Positions 34,324-44,098 of a stretch of DNA of 56,091 bases are shown here, in pieces. The notes beneath the pieces are model-generated. The model was not told the origin of the DNA. It saw only the letters and a list, made by a program, of their open reading frames with translations, and ran no database searches. The first letter of the stretch is position 1. Each line of letters starts with the position of its first letter. The position numbers and the translations under genes were made by a program. Source of the DNA: an uncultured Bacteroidales bacterium (GTDB taxonomy: Bacteria; Bacteroidota; Bacteroidia; Bacteroidales; UBA932); assembly GCA_944322605.1 (NCBI GenBank), contig CALUPD010000017.1, positions 1 through 56,091 of the forward strand, written 5' to 3'.

Positions 34324-35394
34324 TCAATAGACCTTGACGTCTTCCTTTCCGTCAAGCACTGCGAGGCCGTTCATTGCCAAAGCCCCCATTTCATCTTCGC
34401 CAGGATAAATCCTGACAGGGGCTATGAATTTGACCATATCCTCTATCTGCTTCATCATAGGAGTATTGTAGGCGATTCCACCGGTAAGGAGGATAGCGTC
34501 CACGTTTCCTCCGAGCACGGCAGCCATCGATCCTATCCATTTCACCACGTTATATGCGAAAGCGTCGGATATCAATGTGAACTTAGGATCTCCTTCTTCC
34601 ACTTTCTTTTCCACTTCCATCATGGAATTGGTTCCGAGGTGAGCGACGATGCCGCCTTTGCCGACTATCATGCTCTTGATGTCTTCGTAAGTATATTTGC
34701 CAGAGAAACATGCCTGCGCCAATTGCAATGCAGGGAGAGTGCCGGACCTTTCAGGAGAGAAAGGGCCTTCTCCGTTCAATGCGTTATTGACGTCTATGAT
34801 TCTGCCTTGGCAATGCGCGCCTACGGAAACTCCGCCGCCCAAATGCACGACGACAAGATTAAGTTCGGAATACTTCTTCCCTATCGACTCGGCATACATT
34901 TTTGCAATCGCCCTTTGGTTCAATGCATGGAATATGGAAATCTTAGGGAAAAGAGGATGTCCCGAAATCCTTGCCACATCCTGCAATTCGTCCACCACGA
35001 CAGGATCCGCGATGAAAGCCCTGCAACCATTCACGCTGTGCGCAAGATTGGAAGCGATTATCGCGCCGAGATTGCTCGCATGCTCGCCCATCTTCGCAGC
35101 TTTCAGGTCTTCGATCATGGCATCGTTCACTTCATAGACTCCGGCCGATATAGGCTTCAGCAATCCGCCCCTGCCCACGATGGCTGAAATCGAAGAAAGC
35201 TCGACATTATTCTCCTTCAACGCGTCGAGTATGGCGTTTTTGCGGAATTCATACTGCGAAATGACATCTGGATATTTCGATATTTCTTCCGCAGAATGCC
35301 TGAGTGTCTTTACAAAGACCTGCTCTTTCTCATCGTACAAAGCTATCTTCGTCGAAGTAGAGCCAGGATTTATTGCCAGTATAAGTCTTCCCAT
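34324..35394 (-). CDS. buk: Butyrate kinase
   Basis: 356 residues from the ATG at 35394 (MGRLILAINPGSTSTKIALY). ASKHA-fold motifs: NPGSTSTK, VVVHLGGGVSVGAHCQGRIID, ILLTGGIAYN. Converts butyryl-phosphate (and often isobutyryl-, isovaleryl- or propionyl-phosphate) + ADP to the acid + ATP. Starts 4 bp after ptb; last gene of ackA-ptb-buk, ending at the terminator at 34264-34304. Confidence 0.94.
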   Translation of the reverse strand: MGRLILAINPGSTSTKIALYDEKEQVFVKTLRHSAEEISKYPDVISQYEFRKNAILDALKENNVELSSISAIVGRGGLLKPISAGVYEVNDAMIEDLKAAKMGEHASNLGAIIASNLAHSVNGCRAFIADPVVVDELQDVARISGHPLFPKISIFHALNQRAIAKMYAESIGKKYSELNLVVVHLGGGVSVGAHCQGRIIDVNNALNGEGPFSPERSGTLPALQLAQACFSGKYTYEDIKSMIVGKGGIVAHLGTNSMMEVEKKVEEGDPKFTLISDAFAYNVVKWIGSMAAVLGGNVDAILLTGGIAYNTPMMKQIEDMVKFIAPVRIYPGEDEMGALAMNGLAVLDGKEDVKVY

Positions 35395-35398
35395 GCCG

Positions 35399-36304
35399 CT
35401 ATTTTGCTGACAAAGCCGCAAGGGCTATTGAATTCAACTTAGTATCTATGCTGTCGGCCCTGCTTGAAAGAACGCATGGAGCGGACGCGCCTGCCACCAT
35501 GGCTCCCTGCTTAACGCCTTTGCACAATTGCGAATTGACTTTATAGAACACGTTTCCTGATTCTATGTTAGGGAACACAAGGCAATCAGCATCACCTGCA
35601 ACCGGGCTTACTAATTTCTTGACAGCCACAGCTTCCGCAGAAAGAGCCACGTCAAGGGCGAGAGGCCCGTCTATAACGCAGCCAGGAATCTGTCCCCTGT
35701 CGCCCATCTTCGCTATGATTGCAGCTTCAACGCATGCAGGCATTGCAGGAAGCATCTGCTCGGTAGCAGCGATCATCGCAACCTTAGGTTTTTCTATGCC
35801 GAGAGCCTTGGCAGTCCTGACCACATATTTCGTAATAGCCACTTTCTGATTCAAATCAGGAGCCGGAATGACAGCGATATCTCCGAGTGTCAACAGCTTA
35901 TGATAATTAGGATTTTGAAGCACAGTCACATGGCTGAGAACGGCCTTAGGAGGAAGAAGCCCCTTTTCCTTATTAAGGATGCCCCTCATGTATTTGTCAG
36001 TGCTGCACTGTCCTTTCATAAGGATATCGCCTTCGCCTGTCCTTACCATATCGACAGCAGTCGCAATGGCTTTGAGTTCTTCATCGACTTCGACGATCTT
36101 GAATTTTTCTATATTGATGTTTTCGCTCTTGCATACATCTTCGATCATCTTGCGATTTCCTACAAGCGTAGCTTCTACGATACCATGGTCTATCGCAGCG
36201 CTGATCGCGCCGATTGTATGGTCATCTACCGCCCATGCGCCTACCAATCTTTTCTTAGGCTTCGACCTCAACAGGTCAAAAATCTGTTCAAAACTTGTAA
36301 TCAT
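35399..36304 (-). CDS. ptb: Phosphate butyryltransferase
   Basis: 301 residues, of the Ptb/Pta_PTB family, near the usual 300. Visible: DILMKGQCSTDKYMRGIL, the SHVTVLQNPNYHKLLTLGD region, and DCLVFPNIESGNVFYKVNSQL with the C-terminal GAMVAGASAPCVLSSRAD. Makes an acyl-phosphate from acyl-CoA and phosphate. Lies 22 bp after ackA and 4 bp before buk. Because no pta is adjacent, it could also supply acetyl-phosphate; substrate range cannot be read from sequence. Confidence 0.93.
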   Translation of the reverse strand: MITSFEQIFDLLRSKPKKRLVGAWAVDDHTIGAISAAIDHGIVEATLVGNRKMIEDVCKSENINIEKFKIVEVDEELKAIATAVDMVRTGEGDILMKGQCSTDKYMRGILNKEKGLLPPKAVLSHVTVLQNPNYHKLLTLGDIAVIPAPDLNQKVAITKYVVRTAKALGIEKPKVAMIAATEQMLPAMPACVEAAIIAKMGDRGQIPGCVIDGPLALDVALSAEAVAVKKLVSPVAGDADCLVFPNIESGNVFYKVNSQLCKGVKQGAMVAGASAPCVLSSRADSIDTKLNSIALAALSAK

Positions 36305-36326
36305 ATCTTAAAAATAAGTTTAATTG

Positions 36327-37541
36327 TTATTTCTTCACATTTACCAACGCCATCGTATCGCGTGCGATGACCAGTTCCTCGTTCGTAGTCACTGTCACGA
36401 CCTTTACCTTCGATCCCGGTTTTGTCAAAATGACATCCTTACCCCTCACGCCGTCGTTCGCGTTATCATCAAATTCCACGCCAAGGAATCCGAACTTCTT
36501 GGCCACATCCCTTCTCGTCACAGGGTCATTTTCGCCTATGCCGCCTGTAAACACTATCATGTCAAGGCCTTCCATGGCGGCAGCATATGCTCCGATATAT
36601 TTCACCACGCTGTATTTGAACATATCGAGCGCCAATTGGGCACGTTTGTTTCCTTCAGCCGCAGCATTTTCAATGTCCCTCATGTCTGACGACACGCCTG
36701 ATATTCCGAGGAATCCGCTCTTCTTGTTCAGGAGCAGGTTCGTCTGATGGGCGTCAAGGTTTTCCTTCTCCTGAATGAAAGTGACCGCTCCCACGTCGAG
36801 GTTTCCGCATCTTGTGCCCATGACGATTCCTTCCACAGGAGTAAAGCCCATGGACGTATCCACGGATTTGCCGTTATGGACAGCCGTCACCGAACCTCCG
36901 TTTCCCAAATGGCATGTCACCACCTTGGAATTATTGATATCCAGTCCGGCAAGCGCGCAGGCTTTGGCAGCCACGAACTTATGGCTTGTGCCATGGAATC
37001 CGTACCTGCGGATCGCATATTTTTCATAATATTCGTATGGAATCGCATAGCTGTAAGCATATGCCGGCATCGTCTGATGGAACGAAGTATCGAACACGGC
37101 CACTTGCGGAACCGATGGCAGCAAAGTAGAGATAGCCCTGATTCCAAGAAGGTTTGCAGGATTATGGAGAGGCGCGATTTCGCAGCATTTTTCAATGCCC
37201 TTTATGACCTGCTCGTCGACAAGCTTGCTCGAAACGAACAATTCCCCGCCGTGCGCGACCCTGTGTCCTACCGCCTGTATCTGTTCCAAAGACGAAAGCA
37301 CTCCGCGTTCCTTGTCGCATACAAGGTTGAGAACTGCCTTTATGCCCGCCGTATGATCGGCCACAGGCATTTCGACTTCATACTTTTCCTTTCCCGGAAC
37401 CCTGTGCGACACTATTCCGGTCTCCATGCCTATTCTCTCTACAAGGCCTTTGGCCAAAAGAGAATAGTCGGCATCGTTCTTCATGTCCAAAACCTGGTAT
37501 TTCAGAGAAGAACTGCCGCAATTCAATACCAATATTATCAT
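36327..37541 (-). CDS. ackA: Acetate kinase
   Basis: 404 residues. ASKHA motifs: VLNCGSSSLKYQVLD at residues 4-18, VGHRVAHGGE, FDTSFHQTMP, RYGFHGTSHKFVA, VVTCHLGNGGSVTAV, FTGGIGENDPVTR. Makes ATP from acetyl-phosphate. In this phylum it usually pairs with pta; here it leads an operon with ptb and buk. Promoter at 37570-37602. Confidence 0.97.
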   Translation of the reverse strand: MIILVLNCGSSSLKYQVLDMKNDADYSLLAKGLVERIGMETGIVSHRVPGKEKYEVEMPVADHTAGIKAVLNLVCDKERGVLSSLEQIQAVGHRVAHGGELFVSSKLVDEQVIKGIEKCCEIAPLHNPANLLGIRAISTLLPSVPQVAVFDTSFHQTMPAYAYSYAIPYEYYEKYAIRRYGFHGTSHKFVAAKACALAGLDINNSKVVTCHLGNGGSVTAVHNGKSVDTSMGFTPVEGIVMGTRCGNLDVGAVTFIQEKENLDAHQTNLLLNKKSGFLGISGVSSDMRDIENAAAEGNKRAQLALDMFKYSVVKYIGAYAAAMEGLDMIVFTGGIGENDPVTRRDVAKKFGFLGVEFDDNANDGVRGKDVILTKPGSKVKVVTVTTNEELVIARDTMALVNVKK

Positions 37542-37569
37542 TACTATGAATCTTTTAAAATTTGTCCGG

Positions 37570-37602
37570 CAAATTTACATTATTATATTCTTTTAGTCCA
37601 AA
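37570..37602 (-). promoter_or_regulatory. ackA-ptb-buk promoter
   Basis: Minus strand: TTTG (37599-37602), 21 nt, TAAATTTG (37570-37577), about 30 nt upstream of the ackA start. Confidence 0.6.
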
Positions 37603-37639
37603 TATTTTTTATATATTGCATAGCAAGAAGTTGAGAGAT

Positions 37640-39004
37640 ATGAGGGGAAGGTTGTCAGTTCCGTTTTTTGCCTTATGCATAATATCCGGAATATTATTCC
37701 ATGATTTCATTTCAGGATGCAATGGAGAGCCGGTTTCAGAAAAAAAAGGATACATTCCGGCAGTCGCGGTCGTAGCGGTTTCATTTGCATTCCTGATCCT
37801 GCAACAGAAAGAAAAAACGCCGGCGGGGGAGATTCCAGTCTTTACCGCAATGTTCCTTTACGGGGCTGCCGCCTGCCACATTTCCGAAAGGGCCGCAGCC
37901 GCGCCTCCGTCATACGAAGGGAACGCAATGATCTCAGGCGTCGTGGACGGGATAGGCGAATCAGAAAAATACATAATCGTCGAAACGGAATGCAATGGAT
38001 TCGGGATAAAGCTTTTCTTAAAAAAGCCTTTCGAAAAAAAGATAAGGCACGGCGACTCCGTCCGTGCCGAAGCCTTCGTTAAAAGCAATGCAAGTTACGA
38101 CAGGGATGAATTTCCGTTCATCGGCTTTTGCCGCAGCTTTTCTACAACCGGTAACGGGAATATGAAATTACGGCATGTGGCTAAGAACATAAACTCGTCC
38201 GTATGCGAACGCATCGACATGCTCATGGCTCGCCATGTCAGACCTGAAAAAGACCCGCAGACAAGCGCGTCGATTATCAAGGCCATGATAACAGGCAATA
38301 CTTCCGGAATAAGCGACAAGACAAGTTATTATTTCAGCATGAGCGGAATCATGCACCTGCTTTCGCTTTCCGGCCTTCACCTTGCAATAGTCTACACGAT
38401 GCTATGCAACATGCTGTTTTTCCTGCCCAAGACAAAACGATGGCTGAATGCAAGATTCTGCCTGATAATAATCTGCATATGGGCATTCACATTCGTGACG
38501 GGGATGAATGTCGCGACAGTCCGGTCAGCCGTGTTCGTCACGCTAAGGCAAATCGCCAATGTTTCTTTCCGAAGCCTGTCGGCAGGCAATATATTAGGAA
38601 TAAGCCTTATAGCAATGACAAGCATAGAGCCGGGAATCATCTACGACATAGGATTCCAGCTATCGTTCAGCGCGGTCGCGTCAATCCTGCTTCTGCATCC
38701 TGAAATAGCTGCAATCATCAAATCCCGCATCAGCGTCAAAATAATAAGGAACATATGCGAATCGGCGTCCATATCCGTACTGTGCCAGCTCACGTCAGGA
38801 AGCCTCGCCATGCTATATTTCGGAAATTTCCCGAAATATTTCCTGATAGGCAACCTTCTCGCAGTACCGGCCTCGACGGCGGCGATATACCTCGGAATAG
38901 CAATGCTTGCCGCAGGAGACAACGACTTCGCAGGGCATGTCCTCTGCAACGCCCTGCATTATACGATAATGTTCATTTACAGAATATCCGAATCGCTGTC
39001 ATGA
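37640..39004 (+). CDS. comEC: ComEC/Rec2-family DNA-uptake channel protein
   Basis: 454 residues from the ATG at 37640. A short membrane N-terminus, a soluble OB-like part (AMISGVVDGIGESEKYIIVE) and the competence domain with MSGIMHLLSLSGLHLAIVYT (about residue 235), FVTGMNVATVRSAVFVTLRQ, DIGFQLSFSAVASILLL. It has no C-terminal metallo-beta-lactamase nuclease domain, common in this phylum. It forms the inner-membrane channel for transforming DNA. It stands alone; whether the HHH-barrel protein at 5802 works with it is speculative. Confidence 0.9.
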   Translation: MRGRLSVPFFALCIISGILFHDFISGCNGEPVSEKKGYIPAVAVVAVSFAFLILQQKEKTPAGEIPVFTAMFLYGAAACHISERAAAAPPSYEGNAMISGVVDGIGESEKYIIVETECNGFGIKLFLKKPFEKKIRHGDSVRAEAFVKSNASYDRDEFPFIGFCRSFSTTGNGNMKLRHVAKNINSSVCERIDMLMARHVRPEKDPQTSASIIKAMITGNTSGISDKTSYYFSMSGIMHLLSLSGLHLAIVYTMLCNMLFFLPKTKRWLNARFCLIIICIWAFTFVTGMNVATVRSAVFVTLRQIANVSFRSLSAGNILGISLIAMTSIEPGIIYDIGFQLSFSAVASILLLHPEIAAIIKSRISVKIIRNICESASISVLCQLTSGSLAMLYFGNFPKYFLIGNLLAVPASTAAIYLGIAMLAAGDNDFAGHVLCNALHYTIMFIYRISESLS

Positions 39005-39034
39005 CAACAGGCCGCCCGAGCATGAACAAGCTGA

Positions 39035-40870
39035 TCACTCTTCGGTTATGGAAAACTTGTTCCTCATCCATTCCGCCTCTTCCGATGAAAGCATCGGCTC
39101 TAACATCAGGCACACTGACTTGTTATAATCCTCAAGCCATTTCATTTCTTCCGCCGACAGTATCTCCGAAAGTATGTCCCTGACGAAGCCGTATTCAATC
39201 GGAACATAATTCAATGTCTCGAAAGAAAGGTAATCAGCCGTTGAATCCTTCGCGTAATCCCTGCAAAGTATCGTATTTTCGATCCTGATGCCGTATGAGC
39301 CGGGAACATATACCGAAGGCTCGTTCGAAGTGACCATTCCTGCCTCAAGAGGGACAGGGTTATATTCCATCCTGATGCTTTGAGGCCCTTCATGCACATT
39401 CAGATAATGCCCTATCCCATGACCGGTGCCGTGCATATAGATTTTCGCCGCGCTGCATATAGGGCCTCGGGCAAGTATATCGAGCTGGGCTCCTGTCGTT
39501 CCTGATTTGAACACGGCCATGGAAAGCCTGATCATCCCTTTAAGAGTCAGCGCGTAATCCTTGCGCCACTCATACGGGACCTCGCCTATGCATAATGTCC
39601 TTGTCACGTCCGTCGTGCCGTACTTATAATGAGCACCGGCATCTATCAGCAGGAAATTATTATGCCCCACGACAGACGGGCTTTCTTTTTCAGGCTCATA
39701 GTGAGGAAGGGCCGCGTTCTGCCCGAATGCCACAATCGGAGCAAAGCTTTCCCCGACATAATCCGGAGAAACCTCTTTCCTTATCTCCTGCAATTTCAGA
39801 GAAAGCCCGTATTCGTCTATCTTTCCTGAAAAATGGTTCTGGTCCACATATTTCAGGAACTTGATCCATGCAACTCCGTCATTCATGTTGGCGCGCCTGA
39901 ACCCTTCTATTTCTATCGGATTCTTTATGGATTTAAGCATCGCCGCGCAGCCGCATGCAAGAGGATCCGGCAATACTCCGGAAGCGTATTTCTCGAAATA
40001 ACGGTATTTGTTCACGGACAACGATGAAAACGAAGCCGCAACGAGGCAATCTCTGCAACTTGAAGATATGAACCCGCACAGGCTGCCGTAAGGATGCAAT
40101 CTTATATTATTGCTTTCCGCAACCGCCCTCGCCTGCCCTGAGAAAGAATCCTCATTCACGAAAAGGTCCATGGAATCCTCGAACACGATTGCATATGACA
40201 GGAAAACCGGATTATATTCTATATCGCGCCCCCTTAAGTTGGAAAGCCACGCTATCTCGTCGCATGACTGCGTGAAGTAACAGAGCCTTTTGCCGTCAGT
40301 GCCCGCCGCCCCTTTGGAACGCAGCAGCTCGAAAAGCCTTCTGCGCTTCGAAGCCGGATCTTCCCCGGCTATTTCAAGAGGCATTTCTTCTACAGGCATG
40401 AATTCTACCGCCGGCCGGCCTTCGATACCTTCAAAGATGTCTTTTGTCACACGCAACTCCAGTTTCTTCCCTTTCCCGCCGCAAAGTTCCGAAAACATTT
40501 TTTCGTATTCCGCTATGGAAAACAGGTCTCCGTCTATGCCCACAACGGCATTGTCAGGACAAACGGACAAAAGCCACTCTCCTGTTTGCGGTACTCCCGG
40601 CATTTTCATCCTCATAAGGTCTATTCCGCTTCCCTCAAGCTGTTTCTCCGCCTGCTGGAAATATCTCGAATCCGTCCACAGGGCCGATTGCCCGAGGGTC
40701 ACTATCAAAGTACCGGCAGAACCTGAAAATCCGGACAGCATTTCCAAAAGCCTGTAATGTTCCGGCGTATATTCATTGAAATGAGGATCCGTCGAAGGAA
40801 TCACCATTGCGTAGAGGCCTTCCTTCATGAGGAGGTCCTTTATTTTATCTATTGAAACGAGTGATGGCAT
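39035..40870 (-). CDS. Xaa-Pro aminopeptidase (aminopeptidase P)
   Basis: 611 residues, the three-domain long form. Two creatinase-N-like domains (residues 1-315 approx.), then the pita-bread metallopeptidase domain with LLIDAGAHYKYGTTDVTRTLCIG (two Asp ligands), the HGTGHGIGHYLNVHEGP His/Glu ligands and TSNEPSVY. No signal peptide: cytoplasmic. It removes N-terminal residues before proline. 32 bp after recN, so it may be the last gene of the trxB-bamD operon. Convergent with comEC. Confidence 0.93.
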   Translation of the reverse strand: MPSLVSIDKIKDLLMKEGLYAMVIPSTDPHFNEYTPEHYRLLEMLSGFSGSAGTLIVTLGQSALWTDSRYFQQAEKQLEGSGIDLMRMKMPGVPQTGEWLLSVCPDNAVVGIDGDLFSIAEYEKMFSELCGGKGKKLELRVTKDIFEGIEGRPAVEFMPVEEMPLEIAGEDPASKRRRLFELLRSKGAAGTDGKRLCYFTQSCDEIAWLSNLRGRDIEYNPVFLSYAIVFEDSMDLFVNEDSFSGQARAVAESNNIRLHPYGSLCGFISSSCRDCLVAASFSSLSVNKYRYFEKYASGVLPDPLACGCAAMLKSIKNPIEIEGFRRANMNDGVAWIKFLKYVDQNHFSGKIDEYGLSLKLQEIRKEVSPDYVGESFAPIVAFGQNAALPHYEPEKESPSVVGHNNFLLIDAGAHYKYGTTDVTRTLCIGEVPYEWRKDYALTLKGMIRLSMAVFKSGTTGAQLDILARGPICSAAKIYMHGTGHGIGHYLNVHEGPQSIRMEYNPVPLEAGMVTSNEPSVYVPGSYGIRIENTILCRDYAKDSTADYLSFETLNYVPIEYGFVRDILSEILSAEEMKWLEDYNKSVCLMLEPMLSSEEAEWMRNKFSITEE

Positions 40871-40902
40871 AACCTGTCATGCATTAATTTGAAAAAACGG
40901 AA

Positions 40903-42567
40903 TTATTTTTCATCAAGCAGCTCAGCGGCATTTTCCATCGCCGCCTTGGTCACTTCGCTGCCGCTAAGCATTCTTGCAATTTCCCTTACGCGCTCCTGTC
41001 CGGAGAGGCGTTTTATATTCGATTCGGCCGTGCCGTCTTCCGAATAAGTCTTATACACGAGATAATGGGCATGTCCTTTCGACGCGATCTGTGGAAGGTG
41101 CGTGATGGCGAATACTTGCATATTTTTTCCGAGCCGTCCTATAAGCTGTCCCATTTTGTCGGCAGCCCTGCCCGATACCCCGGTATCTATCTCGTCGAAT
41201 ATCATTGTCGGCATATCGGAATATTCCGACATCAGGGATTTCACAGCAAGAGCGATCCTGCTCATTTCCCCCCCGGAGGCGACCATCGCAAGAGGTTCTT
41301 TGTTATTCGCCCCGTTCGCCGAAAAAAAGACATCTACAGTATCCGAGCCATTCCGGTCGAACCTTCCGGACGGTTTTATATCATATTCCAAAGAGGCATA
41401 CGGCATTTCAAGGCTTCTGATTATCCCTGTAAGCTCCGTAGACAACGAAGACGCGTGTTTTTTCCTTTCTTCATATAATTCCCGGGCCTTGCTTTCAAGC
41501 ATGCTTTCGCAGGAAGACATTTTCTTTTCGATACCGGCAATCGCCGACTCGAAATCAGAAGCATCTGAAAGCTCCTTTGCTATCCTGTCACGGATTGCGA
41601 CAAGGTCGCTTATTGAACCGGCTGAAAATTTGCGCATAAGGGATTGCAGATCCGAAATGCGTTCTTCCACATAAGCCAGCCTCTGCGGAGAAACCTCGAT
41701 CCCGTCAATGTCGGAAGACACTTCCGATTCAATGTCCTGCAATTCTATCTTGCATGATTCTATCCTCTCTGACAGAGAAACATAACGTTCGTTGAAAGAT
41801 CCCAATTTCGATGCCGCTGAATAAGCATTCTTGAGGCATTGCGACAAAGACATGCCTTGCGGGTTAAGGTTTTCCATTATATGCCCCAGCCCGGAACTGA
41901 TTTCCTCCGCATGCGCAAGCACGTTATGTTCCTGCTGAAGCTCCTCCATCTCTCCCTCTTTCAATCCTGCCCCTTCGAGCTGGGAAAGCTGGAATTTCTT
42001 ATAATCCGCCTCGCGTTCAAATGCCTCGGCTCTCATCCTGGCATTCTCCAATTCAGCCGAAAGGGCTTTATAATCCCTGTACAGGCAGCCATACTCGGCC
42101 GCTTTGCCAGAAATGCCTGAATACAAATCCAAAAGGTTACGGTGGAAATCATTATCGGCAAGCAGGAGATGCTGATGCTGGGCATGGATATCAACCAAAA
42201 GCACGGAAATGTCCGAAAGGGTTTTCGCATTCACCGGCTCGTCATTGAGAAAACTCCTAGAACGCCCTGACGGGGCAATTACCCTTCTAAGAACCACACT
42301 GCCGGCATCGCAAAAATCCGAATCTCCGGCAGCCCTGCATATGCGGCCCGGATCGTCCGTTTTGAATTCGGCTTCAATTACGCAGTTCCTTGACTTGTCC
42401 TTTAAAACGGAGACATCGGCCTTTTTGCCCATCAAAAGGGACAAGGCCCCGAGAAGTATGGACTTCCCCGCTCCCGTCTCGCCTGTTATTATTATCAATC
42501 CGTCAGGAAATTCTATATCCAGACGCTCTATCAGGACATAATTTTCTATGGTAAGCCTTACAAGCAT
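40903..42567 (-). CDS. recN: DNA repair protein RecN
   Basis: 554 residues, SMC-like. Walker A GETGAGKSILLGAL (about residues 29-42), long coiled-coil arms in the middle, signature MVASGGEMSRIALAVKSL, and Walker B MIFDEIDTGVSG. Recruited to double-strand breaks. It overlaps coaBC by 10 bp. The order bamD-rpoZ-coaBC-recN is conserved in Bacteroidota. Confidence 0.96.
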   Translation of the reverse strand: MLVRLTIENYVLIERLDIEFPDGLIIITGETGAGKSILLGALSLLMGKKADVSVLKDKSRNCVIEAEFKTDDPGRICRAAGDSDFCDAGSVVLRRVIAPSGRSRSFLNDEPVNAKTLSDISVLLVDIHAQHQHLLLADNDFHRNLLDLYSGISGKAAEYGCLYRDYKALSAELENARMRAEAFEREADYKKFQLSQLEGAGLKEGEMEELQQEHNVLAHAEEISSGLGHIMENLNPQGMSLSQCLKNAYSAASKLGSFNERYVSLSERIESCKIELQDIESEVSSDIDGIEVSPQRLAYVEERISDLQSLMRKFSAGSISDLVAIRDRIAKELSDASDFESAIAGIEKKMSSCESMLESKARELYEERKKHASSLSTELTGIIRSLEMPYASLEYDIKPSGRFDRNGSDTVDVFFSANGANNKEPLAMVASGGEMSRIALAVKSLMSEYSDMPTMIFDEIDTGVSGRAADKMGQLIGRLGKNMQVFAITHLPQIASKGHAHYLVYKTYSEDGTAESNIKRLSGQERVREIARMLSGSEVTKAAMENAAELLDEK

Positions 42568-43760
42568 GTCAACTTGCTTTCTACGTAATCAGCAATATCT
42601 TCCGCTACTTCCGCCTTTGATTTAAGGCAGCCTTCCATGACTTTCCCGTCAGATGACAGAATGGAAATCTTATTCGTATCCACTGAAAATCCCGCGCCTT
42701 CGTCTTTAAGCGAATTCAATACGATGGCGTCGAGATTCTTTTTCTTCATTTTGGAAACAGCGTTTTCGATTTCATTGTCCGTTTCCAATGCGAACCCCAA
42801 AGTGAATGTGCCTTTTCTCTTTATTTTTCCTATTTCCGCTGCAATGTCCCTGTTCGGCGTCAATTCGAGAGAATACGGTCCCGGGGTCCTCTTTATTTTC
42901 ATATCGGAATAAACGGCAGGAGAATAATCCGCTACCGCAGCGCACATGATTGCCGCATCTGAAAAAGAGTATTCCTCCAATGCCGCATCGCACATTTCCG
43001 ATGCCGTAGACACTCTCACTACCCTTATATTAGGATGGGAGATGCCGATTGACACAGGTCCCGATATTATGCATACCCGGGCTCCCCTGTCGGCGCAAGC
43101 CTTGGCTATGGCATATCCCATTTTGCCGGAAGAATGGTTGGATATGTACCTTACAGGGTCCATAGGCTCGCGCGTAGGTCCTGCCGTGACCATTATCCTT
43201 TTCCCTTCCAGCGTTTTTTTTGAAAGGATATATTCCGCATAACGTACAATGTTTTCAGGTTCTTCCATACGGCCTTTTCCTTCAAGGCCGCTTGCAAGTT
43301 CGCCCGAAGCAGGTTCTATCACGAACACTCCCCTGCTTTTAAGCATTTCAAGAGACGCCGCCGTTGCAGGATGCCTGTACATGTCGAGATCCATGGCGGG
43401 AGCTACCGCCACAGGGCATCTTGCCGACAGATAAGACGTCAGCAACAGGTTGTCGGCTATGCCGAAAGCCATTTTGGACAAGGTATTGGCCGTAGCCGGA
43501 GCTATCAGGTACAAATCAGCCCAAATGCCCAATTTCACATGGCTGTTCCAATCGCCGTTTTCCGGATTATAGAAATCCACTAAGATAGGGTTCTTGGACA
43601 ATGTCGCCATAGTAAGGGGAGTTATGAAATTCTTGGCCATTGCGGTCATTATCACCTTCACTTCCGCCCCCTCCTTGACAAGCAACCGGACTATCTGCGC
43701 CGATTTATAGGCCGCGATACTGCCTGTAACGGCCAGCAAAATATGTTTTCCCCTTAGCAT
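42558..43760 (-). CDS. coaBC: Bifunctional phosphopantothenoylcysteine decarboxylase/synthetase
   Basis: 400 residues. The CoaC flavoprotein half (about 1-185) has TGSIAAYKSAQIVRLL, APATANTLSKMAFGIADNLL and the PAMDLDMY motif. The CoaB half starts at about residue 188 with GKRIMVTAGPTREPMDPVRY and HSSGKMGYAIA and the C-terminal ALETDNEIENA. Two steps of coenzyme A synthesis from 4'-phosphopantothenate. 6 bp after rpoZ; overlaps recN by 10 bp. Confidence 0.96.
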   Translation of the reverse strand: MLRGKHILLAVTGSIAAYKSAQIVRLLVKEGAEVKVIMTAMAKNFITPLTMATLSKNPILVDFYNPENGDWNSHVKLGIWADLYLIAPATANTLSKMAFGIADNLLLTSYLSARCPVAVAPAMDLDMYRHPATAASLEMLKSRGVFVIEPASGELASGLEGKGRMEEPENIVRYAEYILSKKTLEGKRIMVTAGPTREPMDPVRYISNHSSGKMGYAIAKACADRGARVCIISGPVSIGISHPNIRVVRVSTASEMCDAALEEYSFSDAAIMCAAVADYSPAVYSDMKIKRTPGPYSLELTPNRDIAAEIGKIKRKGTFTLGFALETDNEIENAVSKMKKKNLDAIVLNSLKDEGAGFSVDTNKISILSSDGKVMEGCLKSKAEVAEDIADYVESKLTCL

Positions 43761-43766
43761 AGGACC

Positions 43767-44084
43767 TTACTTGTTATCTACCGTCCTGTAATAGATCTCG
43801 TTATGCTGGAATTCGTCTATCGCGATCAGGGTCGGCTTCGGCAATTTCTCGTAATACTTCGATATCTCTATCTGTTCCCTGTTTTCGAATGTTTCTTCGA
43901 GGGTATCGGCAGTATTGGAAAATTCAGCCAGCTTCGCGCTCAGTTCCTGCTTTATTTCCGCAGCAATCTGATTTGACCTTTTTGCAATGATGACGACCGA
44001 CTCGTAAATATTGCCGGTAGGCTTTGCAAGATCGCACAAGTTTCTTGTCACGGTATTGTCACCGATGTTCCTTTTTAAATTCAT
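43767..44084 (-). CDS. rpoZ: RNA polymerase omega subunit (Bacteroidota Rpb6 type)
   Basis: 105 residues, with TGNIYESVVIIAKRSNQIAAEIKQEL, which aligns with the omega/Rpb6 core, and a C-terminal tail LPKPTLIAIDEFQHNEIYYR found in the Bacteroidota form. It aids folding of RNA polymerase beta'. Between bamD (14 bp) and coaBC (6 bp). Confidence 0.88.
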   Translation of the reverse strand: MNLKRNIGDNTVTRNLCDLAKPTGNIYESVVIIAKRSNQIAAEIKQELSAKLAEFSNTADTLEETFENREQIEISKYYEKLPKPTLIAIDEFQHNEIYYRTVDNK

Positions 44085-44098
44085 AATCAGCTCCTATA

